Shown: piece after piece, positions 9,055 through 18,540 of the stretch
How positions within the stretch are numbered: position 1 is the first letter of the stretch
Layout of the letters: every line of letters starts with the position of its first letter
Assembly (NCBI RefSeq): GCF_016918035.1
Contig: NZ_JAERWK010000012.1
Location: 1-64,000, forward strand
Length of the DNA: 64,000 nt
From: Nakamurella leprariae
GTDB lineage: Bacteria; Actinomycetota; Actinomycetes; Mycobacteriales; Nakamurellaceae
Direction of reading: 5' to 3'
Translations under genes and position numbers: made by a program
Notes under the pieces: generated by a model
What the model saw: only the letters and a program-made list of their open reading frames with translations
The model's database searches: none
Told to the model about the DNA's origin: nothing

Positions 9055-10521
9055 TCAGCCCCGCAGGAACTCCCACAGCGCGTGGGCGCCGGCCCGGCCG
9101 GCCCGCTCGGCGCGCTCCCCGGCCCGGCCGTGCAGGTGCGCCCCGAGCGCGGCGGCGCGGTCGGCGGGCAGCCCGCTGGCCAGCAGCGACCCGATCACCC
9201 CGCTCAGCACGTCACCCGATCCGGCGCTGGCCAGCCACGGCGTCCCGGTCAGATTGACCCAGGTGGTGCCGTCCGGCGCGGCGACCAGGGTGCGGTGCCC
9301 CTTGAGCAGCACCACCGCGCCGCTCGTCGCGGCCGCCCGACGGACCGCGTCCAGCCGGTCGGTGAGGTCGAGATCGCCGAACACCCGGGTGAACTCGCGG
9401 TCGTGCGGGGTCAGGACGGTGACCTGTCCGGCCGCCCGGCGGCGGTCCAGCCAGTCCCGGTGCCCGGCCAGCAGGGTGAGCCCGTCCGCGTCCACCAGCA
9501 CGGGCACGTCCTGCTCCAGCACGGTCCGCAGCGTGGCCGCGGCCGTCTCGTCGGTGCCCATACCGGGCCCGACCACCCAGGCCTGCACCCGCCCGGCCCG
9601 CTCGACCGACTCCGCCGCCACCACCTCCGGCCAGCGGGCGACCACGGCCTTCGCCTGCGCGCCGGCGTACCGGACCATGCCCGGCCGCAGGCAGACCGCG
9701 CCGCCCACACTCAGCACCGGGGCGCCCGGGTAGTCGGTCGAGCCGGCGGCCACGCCGACCAGGCCGCCGGTGTACTTGTCGTCCGCGCGGCCCGGGTCGG
9801 GCAGCAGCGCGGCCGCGGCCCCGTCGGTGAGGGCGAGCAGGTCCGCACGCACGGACGTCCCCGGGGCTGTGCCCACTCCCATGCCCAGGTCGTCGCTCAC
9901 CACCGTGCCGCACCACTCGTCGGCCAGCAGCAGCCCGGGCTTGAGCGCCCCGAACGTCACGGTCACGTCCGCGCGGAACACCGGGCCGGACACCACGCCG
10001 GTGTCCGGGTGCAGCCCGCTGGGCAGGTCGACCGCCACGGTCAGGGCGGGGGAGTCGACCGCGAGCCGGACCAGCGACGCGGCCGGTTCGCGCAGCGGCG
10101 GCCGGGCGGCCAGACCGACCAGCCCGTCGATCACCACGTCGGCACCGGCCAGCAGGCCCGCGACCCGCGGGTCGTCGGCGGTGACCACCCGGCCCCAGGC
10201 CCGCCGCAGCCGGGCCAGGCCGTCGGCGTGCGCGCGAGCGGGATCGGTGAGCACGGCGGTCACGGCCAGGCCGCGGCCCCGCAGCAGGGCCCCGGCGATG
10301 AGCGCATCGCCGCCGTTGTCGCCGGTGCCGACCAGCAGCACCACCGACCGACCCGGCAACCTGGATCCGGGCCGCGACCCGAGCCGCGCAGTCAGCCGTG
10401 CCACGACCACCTGGGCCAGGGCGGTCGCCGCCCGTCGCATCAGCACGCCGTCCCCGGTCCGGGCCTGGGCCGCAGCCTCGGCCTGCCGGATCCGCTCCAC
10501 CGAGTACGCCTGGATCAGCAC
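9055..10521 (-). CDS. nnr: Bifunctional NAD(P)H-hydrate epimerase / ADP-dependent dehydratase
   Basis: About 488 residues that repair damaged NAD(P)HX. The N-terminal YjeF_N epimerase domain starts at LIQAYSVERIRQAE and has LLVGTGDNGGDALIAG. The C-terminal carbohydrate-kinase-like dehydratase domain has TVLTPHDREFTRVFG, VVLLKGHRTLVA and the signature SAGSGDVLSGVIGSLL. The GTG at 10521 was chosen because homology starts immediately; in-frame sequence further upstream is the translation of an intergenic repeat. It is divergent from alr. In actinobacteria this gene commonly sits between acpS and alr, as here. Confidence 0.94.
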   Translation of the reverse strand: MLIQAYSVERIRQAEAAAQARTGDGVLMRRAATALAQVVVARLTARLGSRPGSRLPGRSVVLLVGTGDNGGDALIAGALLRGRGLAVTAVLTDPARAHADGLARLRRAWGRVVTADDPRVAGLLAGADVVIDGLVGLAARPPLREPAASLVRLAVDSPALTVAVDLPSGLHPDTGVVSGPVFRADVTVTFGALKPGLLLADEWCGTVVSDDLGMGVGTAPGTSVRADLLALTDGAAAALLPDPGRADDKYTGGLVGVAAGSTDYPGAPVLSVGGAVCLRPGMVRYAGAQAKAVVARWPEVVAAESVERAGRVQAWVVGPGMGTDETAAATLRTVLEQDVPVLVDADGLTLLAGHRDWLDRRRAAGQVTVLTPHDREFTRVFGDLDLTDRLDAVRRAAATSGAVVLLKGHRTLVAAPDGTTWVNLTGTPWLASAGSGDVLSGVIGSLLASGLPADRAAALGAHLHGRAGERAERAGRAGAHALWEFLRG

Positions 10522-10553
10522 CCGTCCACCATGCCGCACGGGATGGGACCGGT

Positions 10554-10654
10554 GGAGCCCGGTCCTCCGCTCGTTCCTCGCTCGGCCGACTCCGCCGGGA
10601 TGGACTGGCGGAGCCCGGTCCCTCCGCTCGTTCCTCGCTCGGCCGACTCCGCCG
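10554..10654. repeat. Direct repeat of about 45 bp in the nnr-alr divergent region
   Basis: Two almost identical units, 10554-10597 and 10610-10654, each run GGAGCCCGGTC to GACTCCGCCG and differ by one extra C. They are separated by 12 bases. The core CTCCGCTCGTTCCTCGCTC looks like a dispersed intergenic motif. They occupy most of the space between the two divergent starts, so the alr and nnr promoters must lie in or next to them. Confidence 0.8.
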
Positions 10655-10669
10655 TGCTTCCATCGGCAG

Positions 10670-11989
10670 GTGACCACCGACCACCACGTCCGGCCCACCG
10701 GCCCGTCCGGGGCCCCCGCGGCCGCCGCCGACCTGCGCGGCGAGGCGGTGGTGGACACCGGCGCGATCACCGGCAACGTCCGCCGGCTGCTGGCCCACGC
10801 CCGCACGGTCAACCCGGCGGGTGAGCTGATGGCCGTGGTCAAGGCGAACGGCTACGGCCACGGTGACGTCCCCGCCGCCCGCGCCGCGCTGGCCGGTGGG
10901 GCCGGGATGCTCGGCGTGGCCACCCCGGCCGAGGCCGTGCGGCTCCGGGTCGCGGGCGTCACCGAGGTGCCGCTGCTGGCCTGGCTGTGGCTGCCGGGCA
11001 CCGACCTGGCGCCCGCGCTGGACGCCGGAGTCACCCTGGCGGTCAGCCATCCCGACCACCTGGCCGCGGTGCTGGCCGCGGTGGACGGTGGCGCCGGTCG
11101 CGGTGGACCGGTGGACGTGCACGTCAAGGTGGACACCGGGCTCGGCCGCAACGGCGTGCCCGCGCTCGCCCCCGGCGGTCCGGTCCGGGAGCCGGGCCCG
11201 GTGGGCACGCTGCTGGCCGGGCTGGCCGCGGCCGAGCGGTCCGGGCGGGTCCGGCTCACCGGGGTGATGAGTCACCTGGCCAGTGCGGACGTGCCCGGCG
11301 ATCCGTCGGTCGGCGAGCAGACGGCGCTGTTCACCCAGGTGCTCGCCGCGGTCGACGCGGCCGGGCTGCGGCCGCGGTGGCGCCACCTGGCCAACACGGC
11401 GGCCACGCTGGACCACCCGGGCACCGTGTTCGACCTGGTCCGCTGCGGCATCGGCGTCTACGGCCTGGACCCCACCGCGACCGACCCGACCGGACCCGGG
11501 ACCGCCGTGGGCCGGTCGTTGCGGCCGGCCATGACGCTGCGCGCTGCCGTCGCCCTGACCAAGCGGGTGCCGGCCGGGGCCGGGGTGTCGTACGGGCTGA
11601 CCTACCGGACTCCCCGGGAGTCCACCCTGGCCCTGGTCCCGCTCGGCTACGCCGACGGCATCCCCCGCGCGGCCAGCTCGGTGGCCGAGGTGTCGCTGGG
11701 CGGGCGCCGGCGCCGGGTCGCCGGTCGGGTGGCCATGGACCAGTTCGTCCTCGACGTCGGGGACGAGCCGGTGCGCATCGGTGACGAGGTACTGCTGTTC
11801 GGACCGGGCGACGCCGGGGAACCGACCGCCACCGAGTGGGCCGACCGCACCGGCACCATCGACTACGAGATCGTCACCCGGATCGGAGCCCGGGTGCCGC
11901 GCCGATGGATCGGACCGGGCACCGACGGTGGCCCGGCCGAGCGGGACACTGGACTCCGGCAGCGCGGACAGGGACAGGGACAGGAGTGA
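10670..11989 (+). CDS. alr: Alanine racemase
   Basis: A 439-residue PLP enzyme that interconverts L- and D-alanine for peptidoglycan. The PLP lysine is in AVVKANGYGHG near residue 55. The second-half markers GVSYGLTYRT (catalytic tyrosine region), LVPLGYADGIPR and AGRVAMDQFVLDVG are all present. GTG at 10670 was chosen because it opens the protein after the direct repeats. The final 25 residues are a low-complexity Gly/Gln tail beyond the usual end. The next gene starts two bases after its stop, so alr heads a run reaching tsaE. Confidence 0.95.
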   Translation: MTTDHHVRPTGPSGAPAAAADLRGEAVVDTGAITGNVRRLLAHARTVNPAGELMAVVKANGYGHGDVPAARAALAGGAGMLGVATPAEAVRLRVAGVTEVPLLAWLWLPGTDLAPALDAGVTLAVSHPDHLAAVLAAVDGGAGRGGPVDVHVKVDTGLGRNGVPALAPGGPVREPGPVGTLLAGLAAAERSGRVRLTGVMSHLASADVPGDPSVGEQTALFTQVLAAVDAAGLRPRWRHLANTAATLDHPGTVFDLVRCGIGVYGLDPTATDPTGPGTAVGRSLRPAMTLRAAVALTKRVPAGAGVSYGLTYRTPRESTLALVPLGYADGIPRAASSVAEVSLGGRRRRVAGRVAMDQFVLDVGDEPVRIGDEVLLFGPGDAGEPTATEWADRTGTIDYEIVTRIGARVPRRWIGPGTDGGPAERDTGLRQRGQGQGQE

Positions 11990-11991
11990 GC

Positions 11992-13281
11992 GTGGCGGCA
12001 CGACCGAGCACCGTCGGCCGGCTGGTCGGTGCGGCGGGCATCGTCACCGGGGTCGTCGGTGCGGCCGCGCTGGGTGGCATGACCGCGCAGCGCCGCGCCG
12101 TCCGGCACTACCGCGATGTGACCGCGCAGGCCGTCGGCGAGCTCGCCGGCGTGCCCGACGACGTGGCGTACGACTCCCTGGTTCCCGACCGGAGCTACTC
12201 GGTGGTCAGCGACGACGGGGTGGTGCTCGCCGTGGAGGAGGTCGGGCCGGCTGACGCCCCGCTCACCGTCGTCTTCGCCCACGGCTGGACGCTGCGCGCC
12301 GGCGCGTGGCACTACCAGCGGTTGGCCCTGTCCGGCGGCTGGCCGCGCCCGGACGGGGCCGGCGGCGCGCAGGAGCGGACCGCGCCGCCGGACGACGCGG
12401 GCATGCCCGTGATGCGGCTGGTGTTCTACGACCAGCGTTCGCACGGCCGGTCGTCGAGGGCGCCGCTCGGGTCGAGCACGATGGCGCACCTGGCCGACGA
12501 CCTGGCCGCGGTGGTGGCCACCGCCGCACCGACCGGTCCGCTGGTCGTGGTGGGCCACAGCATGGGTGCGATGGCGCTGCTCACCCTGGCCGGCCGGGAC
12601 GAACGCTTCGTGCAGCGGCTCGTCGGCGTGGGTCTGATCTCCACCACCGCCACCGCGCTGCGCCAGCCCGAACTCACCCGGATGCTGGTCAGCGGCAGCA
12701 ACCCGCTGCTGAAGGTGCTGACCGCCACGGCCGCCCGGTACCCGGCGCTGTTCGAACGGGGCCGCCGGTCCAGCCGCGACGCGGTCTGGCTGCTCACCCG
12801 GACCCTCGGGTTCGCCCGGCGTGACGTGCCCGGAGCGATGGTCGACTACCTCGACGAGATGATCTCCTCCACCCCGGCCGATGTGATCGCCGACTTCCTG
12901 CCGGTGCTGCTGAGCATGGACCAGCGGCCGGCCCTGGCCCGGCTGACCGGTCGGCCGACGCTCATCCTGTGTGGCGACGCGGACCGGATGACGCCGATCA
13001 GCCGGTCCCGGGCCATGGCCGCGGCGCTGCCCGGGGCTGAGATGGTCACCGTGGCCGGGGCCGGGCACATGGCCATCCTGGAGGCGCCGGCCGAGGTCAA
13101 CCAGGCCGTGCGGCGCCTGCTCGTCCGGGCCGCCGACCGCGCCGGGCTGCTGGCTGACGGGCAGGCGTCCCGGCTGCTGGCCGCGCTCCAGGACGCCCCG
13201 GCCCCGGCCGCGCCGGCCGACGGGGAGCCGGCCGCCGGCCGGGACGGAGCCGCGGAGACCGGACGGGCGGTCTCGCGATGA
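11992..13281 (+). CDS. Alpha/beta hydrolase, membrane-anchored or exported
   Basis: About 429 residues. An N-terminal hydrophobic stretch (LVGAAGIVTGVVGAAALGGM) suggests a membrane anchor or signal sequence. The catalytic set of a serine hydrolase is complete: GHSMG elbow in VVVGHSMGAMALL, Asp in LCGDADRMTPI, and His in AGAGHMAIL. The C-terminus is an Ala/Pro-rich tail. GTG at 11992 has AGGAG five bases upstream; a GTG at 11986 overlapping the alr stop is the alternative. A hydrolase of this kind between alr and tsaE is a recurring arrangement in actinobacteria. The substrate is unknown. Confidence 0.85.
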   Translation: MAARPSTVGRLVGAAGIVTGVVGAAALGGMTAQRRAVRHYRDVTAQAVGELAGVPDDVAYDSLVPDRSYSVVSDDGVVLAVEEVGPADAPLTVVFAHGWTLRAGAWHYQRLALSGGWPRPDGAGGAQERTAPPDDAGMPVMRLVFYDQRSHGRSSRAPLGSSTMAHLADDLAAVVATAAPTGPLVVVGHSMGAMALLTLAGRDERFVQRLVGVGLISTTATALRQPELTRMLVSGSNPLLKVLTATAARYPALFERGRRSSRDAVWLLTRTLGFARRDVPGAMVDYLDEMISSTPADVIADFLPVLLSMDQRPALARLTGRPTLILCGDADRMTPISRSRAMAAALPGAEMVTVAGAGHMAILEAPAEVNQAVRRLLVRAADRAGLLADGQASRLLAALQDAPAPAAPADGEPAAGRDGAAETGRAVSR

Positions 13282-13793
13282 GCGCGCACGACGGGGCCGG
13301 TGCGGCGGTGACCACCACGATCGAGCTGCCCACCGCGGCGGACACCGACGCCTTCGGCCGTGCACTCGGCGCGGTGCTGCGGGCCGGTGACCTGGTGCTG
13401 CTGGCCGGTGGGCTCGGCGCCGGCAAGACGACGCTGACCAAGGGCGTCGCCGTCGGCATGGGCATCGACGCCACCGTCACCTCGCCCACGTTCGTGCTGG
13501 CCCGGATGTACCGGCCGGCGACCGGCGGTCCCCGGCTGGTCCACGTGGACGCCTACCGGCTCGGCGGCCGCCTGGAGCTCGACGACCTGGACCTGGACAC
13601 CGACCTGACCACCGCTGCGGTGGTGGTCGAGTGGGGCGAGGGCGTGGCCGACCAGCTCGCCGAGGACCACCTGTTGGTGCGGCTGGACCGGCATCCGGAC
13701 GACACCCGGACGGCCGAGCTGGTGGCCGTCGGTGGCGACTGGCCCCGGCGGGTCGCCCGGGCCGCGACGGCGGTCCGCGCGTCCAGCGCCTGA
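13278..13793 (+). CDS. tsaE: tRNA t6A synthesis ATPase TsaE
   Basis: A 171-residue P-loop ATPase that works with TsaB and TsaD to load threonylcarbamoyl onto A37 of ANN-decoding tRNAs. Walker A is LLAGGLGAGKTTLTKG near residue 42; the family motifs TSPTFVLARMY and HVDAYRLGG follow, then VVVEWGEG. It overlaps the preceding hydrolase stop by ATGA, which indicates translational coupling. tsaB, rimI and tsaD follow after an inserted acyltransferase gene. Confidence 0.95.
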   Translation: MSAHDGAGAAVTTTIELPTAADTDAFGRALGAVLRAGDLVLLAGGLGAGKTTLTKGVAVGMGIDATVTSPTFVLARMYRPATGGPRLVHVDAYRLGGRLELDDLDLDTDLTTAAVVVEWGEGVADQLAEDHLLVRLDRHPDDTRTAELVAVGGDWPRRVARAATAVRASSA

Positions 13794-13988
13794 CGGCATC
13801 CGCCCCCGGGCGCCGATCCACGTCACACCCCCGGTTCCGATCCGGTCTCGATCAGCGTCGCCCGGGCCGATCCGTCCCGCGCGGTCCTTCGTGTCACGCA
13901 TCATCGATGGTCGTCGCACCGGTGTGGCGCGGCCGTTCGGCCGCGATCCGGTGCACGTCGGCCGGGGGACGCGGAACGGAGCTGGTGG

Positions 13989-16055
13989 GTGCAGGCAGGA
14001 ACACGACGCACGTCCCCGGATGCGGCGGTCGCGGCCCGCGGTCCGTCCGCGGCGTTCCGGCCGGAGATCGAGGGACTGCGCGCGCTGGCCTGCGTCCTGG
14101 TGGTCGGCTACCACGTGTGGGGCGACCGGGTCTCCGGCGGCGTCGACGTCTTCTTCGTGCTCACCGGGTTCCTGCTCACCGGGCAGTTGCTCCGCGGCGT
14201 CGCTCGCGGCGGGTTCGGCCCGGTCGAGGTGGCCCGGCGCTGGTCGCGGACGGTGCAGCGGCTGGTACCCGCCACCGGCGTGGTGCTGCTGGTCACCGCG
14301 GCCGGCGCACTGCTGGTGCTGCCGAGCTCACGGTGGGGGCAGACCAGCCGGGAACTCGTCTCGTCGGTGCTGTTCGTGCAGAACTGGCAGCTGGCGTCCG
14401 ACGCGGTCGACTACGCCGCCCAGCACCGCTCGGCCAGCCCGATGCAGCACCTGTGGTCGCTGTCCGTCCAGTTGCAGGTGGTGCTCGTCGCCCCGGTCCT
14501 GGTGCTGGCCGCCGTCCGTTGGGCCCGGTGGCGCGGCGTCGACCCGGTCCGCTCGATGGCCGGCCTGCTGACGGTGGCGTTCGCGGGCTCACTCGCCTGC
14601 TCGATCGTGCTCACTGCGGTCGACCAGCCGCTGGCCTACTTCCACACCGCGACCCGGGTCTGGGAGTTCGCCCTGGGCGGCCTGCTCGCCCTCGTCGTGG
14701 ACCACCTGCGGCTGCCCGGCCGGGTGCGGCTCGCCGCCGGCTGGGTCGGGGTCGGCGGCCTGATCGCCTGTGGCGCCGTGCTCTCCGGTGACCGGCTGTT
14801 CCCCGGGGTCGCCGCGCTGTGGCCGACCGGCTGTGCCGTGCTGGTGGTGCTGGCCGGGCGGACCGGTGACCGCTGGTCGGCCGACCGCTGGCTGACCACC
14901 GGGCCCGCGCAGCGGCTCGGCGGGTGGTCGTTCGGCTGGTACCTCTGGCACTGGCCGTTGTTGATCATGACGCTGGCCGCGACCGGCGCGGACCGGCTGG
15001 GCCTGATCGACGGACTGGTCGTGGTGCTGGCCGCTCTCGGGCTGGCCGTGCTCACCGACCAGGGGCTGGACCGGGCGCTCACCCGGCGGCTGCGGCGCCC
15101 GCGCGGCGGCCTGCGGCCGGCTGGGCTGGTCGCGCTCGCCGCGATCTCGGCGGTGACCGTGGTGTCGCTGGTCTGGCAGGCGGCCATCCGCCCGCCGGCG
15201 CTGGCGATCGACGACCCCCGCTACCCGGGTGCGGCCGTGCTGGCCGGCGCGGAGGCCGACCCGCTGCCCGCGATCCCGACCGCGGTCACCGCCACGGACG
15301 ACTGGGTGCCGACCGAGCAGTGGGACTGCACGCCGCTGACCCGGTACCCCGACCAGCTGGTCTGCGTGCAGCCGGTGGTCGAGCAGCCGACCCGTCGGGT
15401 CGCGGTGGTCGGGGACTCGCACGCGCAGCAGATCTCCGGGTCGTTGCTCACCGTGGGACAGCAGCTGGGGTGGCAGTTCATCGCCCTGATCCGCGGCGGA
15501 TGCCCGTTCTCGACCGCGGCCGAGAGCAACCCGGGCGACCAGACGTGTGTCGACTCCAACGCGGCGGTCCTCGACGAGATGGCCGACCTGCAGCCGGACC
15601 TGGTCGTCACGATGGCCACCCGCAACGCCCGGCCCGGCCTCACCGAGCAGACCCCGACCGGGTTCGTCGACAAGTGGCGGGCGCTGGACGAACTCGGCAT
15701 CCCGGTGCTGGCGTTCCGCGACAATCCCCGCTTCGAGGAGTCCCAGCTGGAGTGCTGGGAGCAGGCCGGCCGGCCGGTCGGCGCGCCCGACACGGCCATC
15801 GGCCGGGACGTGGGCTGCGGTGGTCTCCGATCGGACATCTACGCGACCGATCCGCCGTGGCTGGCCGTCCCGGACCTACCGGGCAACGTGACCTTCGTCG
15901 ACATCGCCGACGCGGTGTGCGACGCCGAGTACTGCCCGGTGGCGGTGGGCAACGTCCTCGTCTACATGGACGACAACCACCTGACCGCCACCTACAGCGC
16001 GTCGATGGCCCCGCTGGTGGCCCCGACGGCCGTGCAGCTGCTCGGCGACTTCTGA
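13989..16055 (+). CDS. Membrane O-acyltransferase with C-terminal SGNH domain (OafA/OatA type)
   Basis: A 688-residue two-domain protein. The N-terminal part (about 20-400) is an acyltransferase-3 domain with FRPEIEGLRALA, the catalytic-His helix VVGYHVWG and GVDVFFVLTGFLLTG, and about ten membrane segments. The C-terminal part (from about 465) is an extracytoplasmic SGNH hydrolase-like domain with VAVVGDSHAQQ near residue 473 and the Asp/His block MDDNHLTATYS near 660. Such fusions O-acetylate cell-wall polysaccharide or peptidoglycan. GTG at 13989 has a GGAG upstream. It sits between tsaE and tsaB, which are usually neighbours, so it looks inserted into the block. Confidence 0.9.
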   Translation: MQAGTRRTSPDAAVAARGPSAAFRPEIEGLRALACVLVVGYHVWGDRVSGGVDVFFVLTGFLLTGQLLRGVARGGFGPVEVARRWSRTVQRLVPATGVVLLVTAAGALLVLPSSRWGQTSRELVSSVLFVQNWQLASDAVDYAAQHRSASPMQHLWSLSVQLQVVLVAPVLVLAAVRWARWRGVDPVRSMAGLLTVAFAGSLACSIVLTAVDQPLAYFHTATRVWEFALGGLLALVVDHLRLPGRVRLAAGWVGVGGLIACGAVLSGDRLFPGVAALWPTGCAVLVVLAGRTGDRWSADRWLTTGPAQRLGGWSFGWYLWHWPLLIMTLAATGADRLGLIDGLVVVLAALGLAVLTDQGLDRALTRRLRRPRGGLRPAGLVALAAISAVTVVSLVWQAAIRPPALAIDDPRYPGAAVLAGAEADPLPAIPTAVTATDDWVPTEQWDCTPLTRYPDQLVCVQPVVEQPTRRVAVVGDSHAQQISGSLLTVGQQLGWQFIALIRGGCPFSTAAESNPGDQTCVDSNAAVLDEMADLQPDLVVTMATRNARPGLTEQTPTGFVDKWRALDELGIPVLAFRDNPRFEESQLECWEQAGRPVGAPDTAIGRDVGCGGLRSDIYATDPPWLAVPDLPGNVTFVDIADAVCDAEYCPVAVGNVLVYMDDNHLTATYSASMAPLVAPTAVQLLGDF

Positions 16056-16109
16056 TCCGGCGCCGGGGGACCGCCCGTCCGGGCCGCCCGGCGGGGTCGG
16101 CGCCGCGCC

Positions 16110-16115
16110 TAGACT
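16110..16115 (+). promoter_or_regulatory. Candidate -10 hexamer for leaderless tsaB
   Basis: TAGACT ends 8 bases before the tsaB GTG, and no Shine-Dalgarno sequence is present. The same hexamer at the same distance precedes guaA at 46913. This suggests tsaB-rimI-tsaD has its own promoter after the inserted acyltransferase gene. Confidence 0.5.
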
Positions 16116-16123
16116 CGGATCTC

Positions 16124-16888
16124 GTGCTCGTCCTGGCCATCGACACCTCGACGCCCGTGGTCACCGCGGGCGTGGCCCGCGTGCTGCGCGCCCACGAACT
16201 CATCGCCCTCGCCGGCGGCGGCGGTCTGACGGGGCCGTCCTCGATGCCGACCACGGTGCTGGCCGAGCGGTCGGTCACCGACGCCTTCGCCCACGCCGAG
16301 CGGCTGATGCCGCTGGCCACCGAGGCCCTGGCCGAGACCGGGCACCGGGTGGCCGACCTCGAGGCCGTGGTCGTCGGGCTGGGACCCGGTCCGTTCACCG
16401 GGCTGCGGGTCGGCATCGCCACCGCCGCCGCGCTGGGGGACGCGCTGGACGTGCCGGTGCACGGGGTGCCCTCGCACGACGGGGTCGCGGGGTCCGTCGT
16501 GCGTGCGGTCGCCGGTGCCGTCGGGAGCACCGACGGACCACTGCTGGTGGCCACCGACGCCCGACGCCGCGAGGTGTACGTCTCCGCCTACGCCGCGGAC
16601 GGGCGGCGGCTGGCCGGGCCGGCGGTGCTGGCGCCCGCCGCGGTCCCGGCCTGGCTGGACGAGCACGACGTGCGACCCGCGGCCCTCGCCGGGGCGGGCG
16701 CCGACCTGGTCGCCGGGGTGCTGCCGCTGCCGGTGACCGCCCCGACCCGGCCGCTCACCGCCGGCCTGGTGACCCGGGCCGAGCGCGCGCTGGTCACCGA
16801 CGCCGTGCCCGGCCCGCTCACCCCGCTGTACCTGCGCCGCCCGGACGCCACCGAGCCGTCGGCGACCAAGTCGGTGCTGGGCCGGTGA
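16124..16888 (+). CDS. tsaB: tRNA t6A synthesis protein TsaB
   Basis: A 254-residue ASKHA-fold partner of TsaD. It opens with [15 protein letters not shown] and contains the family motif [22 protein letters not shown] near residue 87. It lacks the metal-binding histidines of TsaD, as expected for TsaB, whose role is structural in the t6A complex. GTG at 16124 follows a -10-like hexamer by 8 bases, so the transcript may be leaderless. The rimI gene overlaps its stop by GTGA. Confidence 0.94.
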   Translation: MLVLAIDTSTPVVTAGVARVLRAHELIALAGGGGLTGPSSMPTTVLAERSVTDAFAHAERLMPLATEALAETGHRVADLEAVVVGLGPGPFTGLRVGIATAAALGDALDVPVHGVPSHDGVAGSVVRAVAGAVGSTDGPLLVATDARRREVYVSAYAADGRRLAGPAVLAPAAVPAWLDEHDVRPAALAGAGADLVAGVLPLPVTAPTRPLTAGLVTRAERALVTDAVPGPLTPLYLRRPDATEPSATKSVLGR

Positions 16889-17436
16889 GCACCCTGACCG
16901 AGCCCCGCGTGCTGGAGCCGCTGCGCTGGTGGGACATCCCGGCGCTGGTCCAGCTCGAGGCCCGGCTGTTCCCGGAGGACTCGCCCTGGACGCCGGCCAT
17001 GTTCTGGTCCGAGCTGGCCGCCGGGCACCACTACCTCATCCACCGCGGGGCGCACGGGCAGGTCGACGGCTACGCCGGGCTGGCCCGCCAGTTCGACGAG
17101 GCCGAGGTGCAGACCATCGGCGTCGATCCGGCCGCCCAGGGCACCGGGCTGGGCCGGGCACTGCTGCACGACCTGCTCGGCGCCGCCGTCGCCGGCGGGG
17201 CCGCCCGGGTCTTCCTGGACGTCCGGACGGACAACGTGCCGGCCCGGACCCTGTACGAGACGGAGGGTTTCACCGTGATGGGCGTGCGGCGGCGGTACTA
17301 CGAACCCAGTGGGGCGGACGCCTACGGCATGGTGCTGGAGCTGGCCGACTGGACGCCGCAGGTCCACCGGCAGCAAGGGCACCGGCAGCAAGGGCACCGG
17401 CAGCAGGAAGACCGGCGACCGGAGCAGGCGCGATGA
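16885..17436 (+). CDS. rimI: Ribosomal-protein-S18-alanine N-acetyltransferase
   Basis: A 183-residue GNAT acetyltransferase. The acetyl-CoA binding motif is [19 protein letters not shown] near residue 76, and [16 protein letters not shown] and [19 protein letters not shown] complete the RimI pattern. [13 protein letters not shown] at the N-terminus matches substrate-side residues in the family. In E. coli RimI acetylates S18; actinobacterial enzymes may have broader targets. The last 25 residues are an added tail with three copies of HRQQ(G/E) from a 15-bp tandem repeat. It is coupled to tsaB and tsaD by 4-base overlaps on both sides. Confidence 0.93.
   Translation: MSTLTEPRVLEPLRWWDIPALVQLEARLFPEDSPWTPAMFWSELAAGHHYLIHRGAHGQVDGYAGLARQFDEAEVQTIGVDPAAQGTGLGRALLHDLLGAAVAGGAARVFLDVRTDNVPARTLYETEGFTVMGVRRRYYEPSGADAYGMVLELADWTPQVHRQQGHRQQGHRQQEDRRPEQAR
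17365..17409 (+). repeat. Three tandem 15-bp units in the 3' end of rimI
   Basis: CACCGGCAGCAAGGG occurs twice and then once more with changes in its last bases. The units are in frame and encode [15 protein letters not shown] in a tail after the GNAT domain. Copy number could vary between strains. Confidence 0.85.
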
Positions 17437-18500
17437 GCCCGCTGCCGCCCGGTTCGATCGTGCTGGGCATCGAGTCCTCCTGCGACGAGACCGGCGCCGG
17501 GCTGGTCCGGGTGCCCGAGCCCGGTGGTGCGCCGCAGCTGCTCGGCCACGAACTGGCCTCCAGCTCCGATCAGCACGCCCGGTTCGGTGGCGTGGTGCCG
17601 GAGATCGCCTCCCGGGCTCACCTGGAGTCGATGACGCACACGGTGCGCTCGGCCTTCGCCAAGGCCGGGGTGCAGCGCTCCGACGTCAGCGCCGTCGCGG
17701 TGACCTGCGGACCCGGCCTGGCCGGCGCCCTGCTGGTCGGGGTGGCCGCGGCCAAGGCCTACGCGGCCGCCTGGGACGTGCCGCTGTACGGGGTCAACCA
17801 CCTGGCCGGGCACGTCGCCGCGGACACCCTGGAACACGGGCCACTGCCGACCCCGTCCCTGGCCCTGCTGGTCTCCGGAGGGCACACCCAGCTGTTGCGC
17901 ATCGGCGACCTGGCCGGCGACATCACCGAGATCGGCACCACCATCGACGACGCGGCGGGGGAGGCCTACGACAAGGTCGCCCGCATCCTCGGACTGGGGT
18001 ACCCGGGCGGCCCGGTCATCGACCGGCTGGCCGGGCAGGGCGACCCGACCGCCATCGCGTTCCCGCGCGGGTTGACCGGTCCCCGCGACGCCCGGTACGA
18101 CTTCTCCTTCTCCGGGCTGAAGACGGCCGTGGCGCGGTGGGTCGAGGCCCGGCAGCGGGCGGGCGAGCCGGTCCCGGTCGAGGACGTGTGCGCCTCGTTC
18201 CAGGAGGCGGTCGTCGACGTGCTCACCGCCAAGACGGTGCGGGCGGCCACGGATCTGGGCATCGGCACCGTGCTCGTCGCGGGCGGCGTGGCCGCCAACG
18301 GCCGGCTGCGCGCGCTGGCCCAGCAGCGGTGTGACGCGGCCGGGCTGCTGCTGCGGGTGCCGCGGCCCGGGCTGTGCACCGACAACGGCGCCATGATCGC
18401 GGCGGTCGGCGCCCTGGTCGCGGCGTCCGGCGCGGCGCCGTCCTCGCCGCTGCTGTCCGGGGATCCGGGGCTGCCGGTCTCCGTGGTGCACGCACCCTGA
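17433..18500 (+). CDS. tsaD: tRNA N6-adenosine threonylcarbamoyltransferase
   Basis: A 355-residue catalytic subunit of the t6A system. It transfers threonylcarbamoyl from TC-AMP to A37 of tRNA. Visible motifs are [12 protein letters not shown] at the N-terminus, the metal-binding [10 protein letters not shown] (His-x3-His), [24 protein letters not shown] and [11 protein letters not shown], with the C-terminal [12 protein letters not shown] carrying the metal Asp. Full length. The ATG overlaps the rimI stop. It is followed within 50 bases by the chaperonin promoter. Confidence 0.96.
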   Translation: MSPLPPGSIVLGIESSCDETGAGLVRVPEPGGAPQLLGHELASSSDQHARFGGVVPEIASRAHLESMTHTVRSAFAKAGVQRSDVSAVAVTCGPGLAGALLVGVAAAKAYAAAWDVPLYGVNHLAGHVAADTLEHGPLPTPSLALLVSGGHTQLLRIGDLAGDITEIGTTIDDAAGEAYDKVARILGLGYPGGPVIDRLAGQGDPTAIAFPRGLTGPRDARYDFSFSGLKTAVARWVEARQRAGEPVPVEDVCASFQEAVVDVLTAKTVRAATDLGIGTVLVAGGVAANGRLRALAQQRCDAAGLLLRVPRPGLCTDNGAMIAAVGALVAASGAAPSSPLLSGDPGLPVSVVHAP

Positions 18501-18540
18501 ACGACCGTGGACACTGCCGCGCCGTCCGCCACCCCCGAGG

